A stretch of 10,821 nucleotides of DNA from Microcaldota archaeon (GTDB lineage: Archaea; Micrarchaeota; Micrarchaeia; Burarchaeales; Burarchaeaceae), in contig QMVF01000014.1 of NCBI GenBank assembly GCA_003660965.1, positions 1 through 10,821 of the forward strand. Reading direction: 5' to 3'. Shown in pieces: positions 8,003 to 10,821 of this stretch. How positions within the stretch are numbered: the stretch's first letter is position 1; the number at the start of each line of letters is the position of its first letter. A model generated the notes under the pieces. The model was not told where the DNA came from and ran no database searches. It was given only the letters and a program-made list of their open reading frames with translations. Made by a program: the position numbers and the translations under genes.

Positions 8003-9480
8003 TTCTTACCTCCCTTCTCAGATTCCATCATATTCTTGATCATCTTCTGCAGATGCTTGCGCTTAACATCATACGCCTTCTCCGCGATCTTCACATCATT
8101 GATTCCCTTCTTTATATCCGCAAGCTCACCCAGTCTTCCACTGACCTCGCTCGAAACTTCAATTGCAGTTATTGATTTGGAAAGAAGGCGCAGCTGCTTC
8201 ACCAGTCTATCCCGCTCAAGTTCCATATCATTTATAGCATCCCTGATTTTGAGCACTTCCTCTCTCTTGGCAACTGCACTCTCATACTTCTCGATTCCCT
8301 TGCGCGCCTCCTCAACCTGCTCTTCAATTTCGCTCTTGCTCTTCTTAAGAGCTCCCTCCATCTCCTCAACCAACTTCCTTATTTTCCCAGCCTCCTCCCT
8401 AAAGCCTGCATCAACCTTCACTAGCTGAGAGTTGTAATCATCGATTGAATTAAGCAGCCTCTTCTTGGCGCTCAGCAACTCCTCGTACTTGGTTTCATGC
8501 TCCTCAAGCGCCTTGGTTATCGAGCCGCTGTGCTTTGAAAGCTCCTCAGTCTGCTTCTTTATATCCTCCTCAATATCAACTATGTTCTTCTTCTCCTTAT
8601 TCAGCTCCTTAAGCGTCTTCTCCACTTCTCCGCTTTCAATGAGTTCATGCATGGTTCTCAGTTTCTTATCTATAAACTTCACCTTTCCCTCAAGCTTCCC
8701 TATAACTTTCTGAGCCTTCTTCTCAGCCTTCTCCATCTCACTTACCTTTTCCTCAAGCTCGCTCATTGCCTTAATTGCACTTGTCAGCTCATCCCTCTGC
8801 TCACCGCTATCCTTCAAGGAGGCCTGAAGTTCCGCCTTCATCTTCTCCATCGATTTAAGGCTTTCATCAAGGTTCTTGCGCGCATCACTTATTTCAGAAA
8901 CGCGCTTCTGAAGTGCGGGCGAGGCCTCGATTTCCTCAGCCCTATTCTTCATAGTCTTAACAAGATCCTTCTTCCTTTCAATTTCCCTCTCAATTGCCTG
9001 CAGCTTCTCCTTAATGTCCCTCACACCGCTCATTCTTGCCTGAAATATCTTTTCCTTGTCCTTTTCAACAGCGCGCAGAGCATCCAGCTGCCTCCTGAGC
9101 TTTTCAGGAAGCTTTTCATCCATTACTTTTGCAAGCTCGTTCAAGTCCCGCTTTATTACATTCAGCTCCCCCTTTCTTGCCTTGGCTCTCTGTATAAGCG
9201 CCCTAAGGTCTTTGGTCATCTCATCCCGTTCTACATCTATCTTCTTCACGCTGCGGGCCAGTTCCTCCCTGGTAGGCCCTTTCCACACCAGGTATGTTTT
9301 GGTGAGCTTGAATTCCATTCTCAGCACATTTTCTTCCTCAAGCAGCTTTGCCCACTCCTCAGCAAGCTCCGTGGGCACGCCCAGCATGTCCGCAGCCTCC
9401 CTCAGCTCCACCCTTCCTCTCTCGTGAACTATTCTTATGAGACCGTCTATGCCAGTTGTAATCGCATCTTCAGGCGCCAT
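7999..9480 (-). CDS. Winged-helix plus long coiled-coil protein, function unknown
   Basis: This protein has 493 residues. Residues about 8-66 look like a winged-helix or helix-turn-helix domain: a first helix (GIDGLIRIVHERGRV), a helix-turn-helix (ELREAADMLGVPTELAEEWAKLLEEENVL) and a short wing (FKLTKTYLVWKG). Residues about 72-485 are nearly continuous heptad-type sequence rich in Lys, Glu and Leu, with probable breaks near 122-127 (EKLPEK) and 185-190 (EASPAL). There is no Walker A or B motif and no head domain, so it is not an SMC or Rad50 protein, and I see no membrane segment. A DNA-binding head on a long rod suggests a chromosome-organising, scaffolding or regulatory role, but that is inference. 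The ATG at 9480 follows a TATA box by about 30 bp. The stop overlaps the ppa start, so the two are coexpressed. I cannot assign a named family. Confidence 0.88.
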   Translation of the reverse strand: MAPEDAITTGIDGLIRIVHERGRVELREAADMLGVPTELAEEWAKLLEEENVLRMEFKLTKTYLVWKGPTREELARSVKKIDVERDEMTKDLRALIQRAKARKGELNVIKRDLNELAKVMDEKLPEKLRRQLDALRAVEKDKEKIFQARMSGVRDIKEKLQAIEREIERKKDLVKTMKNRAEEIEASPALQKRVSEISDARKNLDESLKSMEKMKAELQASLKDSGEQRDELTSAIKAMSELEEKVSEMEKAEKKAQKVIGKLEGKVKFIDKKLRTMHELIESGEVEKTLKELNKEKKNIVDIEEDIKKQTEELSKHSGSITKALEEHETKYEELLSAKKRLLNSIDDYNSQLVKVDAGFREEAGKIRKLVEEMEGALKKSKSEIEEQVEEARKGIEKYESAVAKREEVLKIRDAINDMELERDRLVKQLRLLSKSITAIEVSSEVSGRLGELADIKKGINDVKIAEKAYDVKRKHLQKMIKNMMESEKGGKK

Positions 9481-9507
9481 TCCAAAACCACATAAGCTTC
9501 GTTTGCT

Positions 9508-9528
9508 CCATATATTAAACTTTACTTC
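9508..9528 (-). promoter_or_regulatory. Promoter of the winged-helix coiled-coil/ppa operon
   Basis: On the minus strand, AAGTAAAG followed by TTTAATATATGG is a good BRE plus TATA candidate. The TATA centre near 9515 predicts transcription from about 9488, giving a leader of under 10 nt before the ATG at 9480. Confidence 0.6.
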
Positions 9529-9557
9529 ATTTCCTGCCTCCCTTGCCTCACTCCACC

Positions 9558-9573
9558 TGCAATAATTTTACCC
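9558..9573. repeat. 16-bp intergenic element, copy 2
   Basis: TGCAATAATTTTACCC is identical to 6667-6682. It lies between the divergent promoters of the winged-helix coiled-coil gene (37 bp from its TATA box) and TFB (about 42 bp from the first TATA-like box). Relative to the minus-strand genes its orientation is the same as copy 1. Confidence 0.6.
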
Positions 9574-9607
9574 CTGTTTTCTAACAAAGTATTAGTAGGT
9601 GGAGGAA

Positions 9608-9647
9608 GGGGAAAGCTTTTTAAACATGCTCGCTTAAGTTTTTAAAA
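9608..9647 (+). promoter_or_regulatory. TFB promoter region with two TATA-like boxes
   Basis: GGGGAAAG then CTTTTTAAA (9608-9624) is a convincing BRE plus TATA pair, predicting a start near 9645 and a leader of about 58 nt. A second TATA-like sequence, TTTTTAAAA (9639-9647), would predict a start near 9670. I favour the first because of its purine-rich BRE. Confidence 0.55.
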
Positions 9648-9662
9648 CTAACACGGACCCAT

Positions 9663-9674
9663 CGTCGTAAGACG
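9663..9674 (+). promoter_or_regulatory. Small GNRA-capped hairpin in the TFB leader
   Basis: CGTC-GTAA-GACG can fold as a 4-bp stem capped by a GUAA tetraloop. It lies 28 nt before the TFB start codon and 15 nt before its GGAGGT ribosome binding site (9690-9695). It would be transcribed from the first TATA box but largely not from the second. A stem this short may be incidental. Confidence 0.3.
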
Positions 9675-9702
9675 CAAAGTTTAATTTACGGAGGTTGCAA
9701 AA

Positions 9703-10599
9703 ATGGTTGAATCTTGTCCTGAATGCAAGAGCAAAAGACTGATTAAAGACCACGAGAAGGGAGAAATAATCTGCAAGGACTGCGGGCTTATAGTTTCAGA
9801 GGAAATGGACATGGGCCCGGAATGGCGCGCATTTGACTCAGACCAGCGCGACAAGCGCGCGCGCACAGGCGCCCCTTCCAAGTACATGAGGCCAAATAAG
9901 GGCCTTGTAACTGAAATAGACCAGTACAACCGCGATATACGGGGTACTAAGATAAGCTCGCGCAAGCAGGCGCAACTCTATAGGATGCGGAAGTGGCACA
10001 AGAGGGCATCAGTTGCAAGCTCACTCGAACGCAATCTTTCAATAGCCCTGAGCGAGCTCGATAGAATTGCAAGCTACTTGGGCCTGCCTGATAATATGCG
10101 GGAGGCAGCTGCTCTTCTGTACAGAAAATGCGTTGAAAAAGGCCTGATACGCGGAAGGCTAATAGAAGCAGTTGTGGCAGGCGTGATTTACGCTATTTGC
10201 AGGGAGTATGGTGTACCGCGTACATTGGATGAAATAGCTGCGCTTTCAAGCATTGAAAAAAAGGAAATTGGAAGGGCATATAGATTAATAGCACGCGAGC
10301 TCAACCTCAAGATTCCGCTTACTGACCCATCAAGCTACATACCCCGGCTCTGCTCCTCGCTTAAACTAAGTGGCAAGGTGCAGGAACGCGCTGTTGAGAT
10401 GGCAAAGGCTGCCATGGACAAATCATTGATAAGCGGCAGAGGGCCAAGCGGAGTTGCGGCAGCCGCAGTCTACATAGCCGCTTCGCTCGAGGGCGAGAGG
10501 CGCACCCAGAAGGAAGTTGCAGATGTGGCAGGCGTTACTGAAGTAACTATACGCAACAGGTACAGGGAGCTGAAAAAAGCATTAAATCTGAAGGTTTAA
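9703..10599 (+). CDS. tfb: Transcription initiation factor TFB (TFIIB-like)
   Basis: TFB recruits RNA polymerase to TBP-bound promoters and sets the start site. It has 298 residues, typical for the family. It carries an N-terminal zinc ribbon C5-x2-C8/C24-x2-C27, the B-reader/linker (WRAFDSDQRDKRARTGAPS at 41-59), a first cyclin fold (about 108-200) and a second cyclin fold (about 205-298). The second fold ends in the BRE-recognising helix-turn-helix (TQKEVADVAGVTEVTIRNRY, 268-287). The zinc-ribbon cysteines are all present, so this looks like a full functional factor rather than a reduced paralogue. The ATG at 9703 has GGAGGT at 9690-9695, a 7-nt spacing. It is divergent from the winged-helix coiled-coil operon and is followed by a tRNA gene on the same strand. 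Whether the genome encodes further TFBs cannot be judged from here. Confidence 0.98.
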   Translation: MVESCPECKSKRLIKDHEKGEIICKDCGLIVSEEMDMGPEWRAFDSDQRDKRARTGAPSKYMRPNKGLVTEIDQYNRDIRGTKISSRKQAQLYRMRKWHKRASVASSLERNLSIALSELDRIASYLGLPDNMREAAALLYRKCVEKGLIRGRLIEAVVAGVIYAICREYGVPRTLDEIAALSSIEKKEIGRAYRLIARELNLKIPLTDPSSYIPRLCSSLKLSGKVQERAVEMAKAAMDKSLISGRGPSGVAAAAVYIAASLEGERRTQKEVADVAGVTEVTIRNRYRELKKALNLKV

Positions 10600-10613
10600 C
10601 GAACCGCGGGCAT

Positions 10614-10628
10614 AGTTAAACATATTAG
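10614..10628 (+). promoter_or_regulatory. Probable TATA box of the tRNA gene
   Basis: AGTTAAACATATTAG lies 15-30 nt after the TFB stop and about 50 nt before the mature tRNA 5' end. A TATA-to-start distance of about 25 nt predicts transcription from 10645-10650, so the 5' leader would consist almost wholly of the hairpin at 10652-10672. Confidence 0.45.
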
Positions 10629-10651
10629 TTATTGCTCTTACAAAGGAAGGT

Positions 10652-10672
10652 GTCGGAAACGTAGTTTCTGAC
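10652..10672 (+). other. 9-bp hairpin abutting the tRNA 5' end
   Basis: GTCGGAAAC-GTA-GTTTCTGAC forms nine consecutive pairs (one G-U) with a 3-nt loop. It ends one nucleotide before the first base of the tRNA. It has no following T-run, so it does not look like a TFB terminator. As a leader structure it could affect RNase P processing or tRNA folding. Confidence 0.5.
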
Positions 10673-10712
10673 TGGGCCGGTAGCTTAGTCTGGTTGGAGC
10701 GCTCGGCTGATA

Positions 10713-10761
10713 GATTTTCAGCGGGTGGCTGGATGCGTCGAAACCCGCTGGAGGTTTCGAC
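10713..10761 (+). other. tRNA-Ile intron 1 (position 37/38), 49 nt
   Basis: Removing these bases restores the loop CTGATAA and the stem CTCGG/CCGGG (one T-G pair). The intron can form an 8-bp stem CAGCGGGT/ACCCGCTG (10719-10726 with 10743-10750), which would stack on a bulge-helix-bulge for the splicing endonuclease. The 4-bp central helix is imperfect, so a relaxed motif is likely. A competing 9-bp hairpin, GTCGAAACC/GGTTTCGAC (10737-10745 with 10753-10761), ends exactly at the 3' splice site. Confidence 0.75.
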
Positions 10762-10783
10762 ACCGGGAGGTCGAGAGTTCAAA

Positions 10784-10821
10784 GGAATGGGGCACGCTTC
10801 GCGCCCCCTTTCCAAACCCCA
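10784..10821 (+). other. Probable second tRNA intron in the T loop, incomplete
   Basis: After TTCAAA (tRNA positions 54-59) the expected T-loop end and CTCTC stem are absent. Instead, GGAA...TTCC and GGGG...CCCC pair into a hairpin (10784-10792 with 10804-10813) capped by CGC-TTC-GCG. An intron at position 59/60 is known for archaeal tRNAs and would explain this. The 3' splice site lies beyond the window, so length and boundaries are unknown. Confidence 0.55.

Larger units (their letters stand above)
10674..10821 (+). tRNA. tRNA-Ile(GAU), intron-containing, 3' end outside window
   Basis: The acceptor strand is GGGCCGG (10674-10680), followed by T8-A9. The D arm is GCTT...GAGC (10683-10700) with GG in the loop. 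The anticodon stem 5' strand is CTCGG (10702-10706), with loop bases CTGATA; the anticodon GAT is at 10709-10711. The 3' anticodon strand, CCGGG at 10763-10767, appears only after 49 extra bases, so an intron at the canonical 37/38 site is inferred. The variable loop is AGGTC and the T stem begins GAGAG (10773-10777), then TTCAAA. The matching CTCTC and the acceptor strand CCGGCCC do not follow within the window, so a second interruption in the T loop and truncation by the edge are inferred. The exon pattern closely resembles archaeal tRNA-Ile(GAU). Confidence 0.85.

Noticed and set aside
7999..9480. SMC, Rad50 or other chromosome-segregation ATPase
   Set aside because: No Walker A, signature or Walker B motif and no head domains are present; only the coiled coil is similar.
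8647..9495. A 282-codon plus-strand frame opposite the winged-helix coiled-coil gene
   Set aside because: Its Leu/Phe/His-rich product is what the antisense of Lys/Glu-rich coiled-coil coding produces. The minus-strand gene has a promoter, a coupled downstream gene and heptad structure.
10652..10672. Intrinsic terminator for TFB
   Set aside because: The stem is followed by the tRNA acceptor strand and not by a T-run; archaeal termination depends mainly on T-rich tracts.
10674..10821. tRNA-Leu or tRNA-Ser with a long variable arm instead of an intron
   Set aside because: The D arm, the CTGATA loop and the CTCGG/CCGGG pairing match tRNA-Ile(GAU) after removing 49 nt, while the variable loop after CCGGG is a normal five bases.

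Overview
This window is archaeal. It carries an RNA polymerase large-subunit cluster with both A and B split in two (H, B'', B', A', A''), a TFIIB-type factor (TFB), TATA/BRE-type promoters, GGAGGT/GGTG-type ribosome binding sites and an intron-containing tRNA. The split B subunit argues against Crenarchaeota and Thermococcales and fits methanogens and their relatives or a DPANN lineage. The multi-intron tRNA and the very compact polymerase favour a DPANN-type genome such as Micrarchaeota or Diapherotrites. That last step is inference with low confidence.

Layout. Positions 1-6588 (minus strand) hold rpoH-rpoB2-rpoB1-rpoA1-rpoA2, tightly packed. The only sizeable internal gap is 59 nt between rpoH and rpoB2, and rpoA2 runs off the left edge. 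A promoter region at about 6640-6740 precedes rpoH. Positions 6740-7426 (minus) encode an unrecognised 228-residue coiled-coil protein with its own promoter, probably leaderless. Positions 7496-9480 (minus) hold a two-gene operon: a winged-helix plus long coiled-coil protein, then a family I inorganic pyrophosphatase, joined by an ATGA overlap. Positions 9481-9702 are a divergent promoter region. TFB (plus) is at 9703-10599. A tRNA-Ile(GAU) gene (plus) starts at 10674, has a 49-nt intron in the anticodon loop and apparently a second intron in the T loop, and is cut by the right edge.

How the genes work together. Most of the content is basal transcription machinery: the catalytic core of RNA polymerase, its H subunit, and the factor that bridges TBP-bound promoters to polymerase. 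Pyrophosphatase removes the pyrophosphate released by RNA synthesis and other polymerising reactions. An identical 16-bp sequence lies upstream of rpoH and in the TFB/coiled-coil divergent region, which suggests possible shared control.

I see no mobile element, CRISPR array or defence cassette. The points most worth a second look are: the A'/A'' junction (a single in-frame stop, with the usual A'' N-terminal segment missing), the shared 16-bp element, the tRNA with two introns and an abutting leader hairpin, and the two coiled-coil proteins of unknown function.
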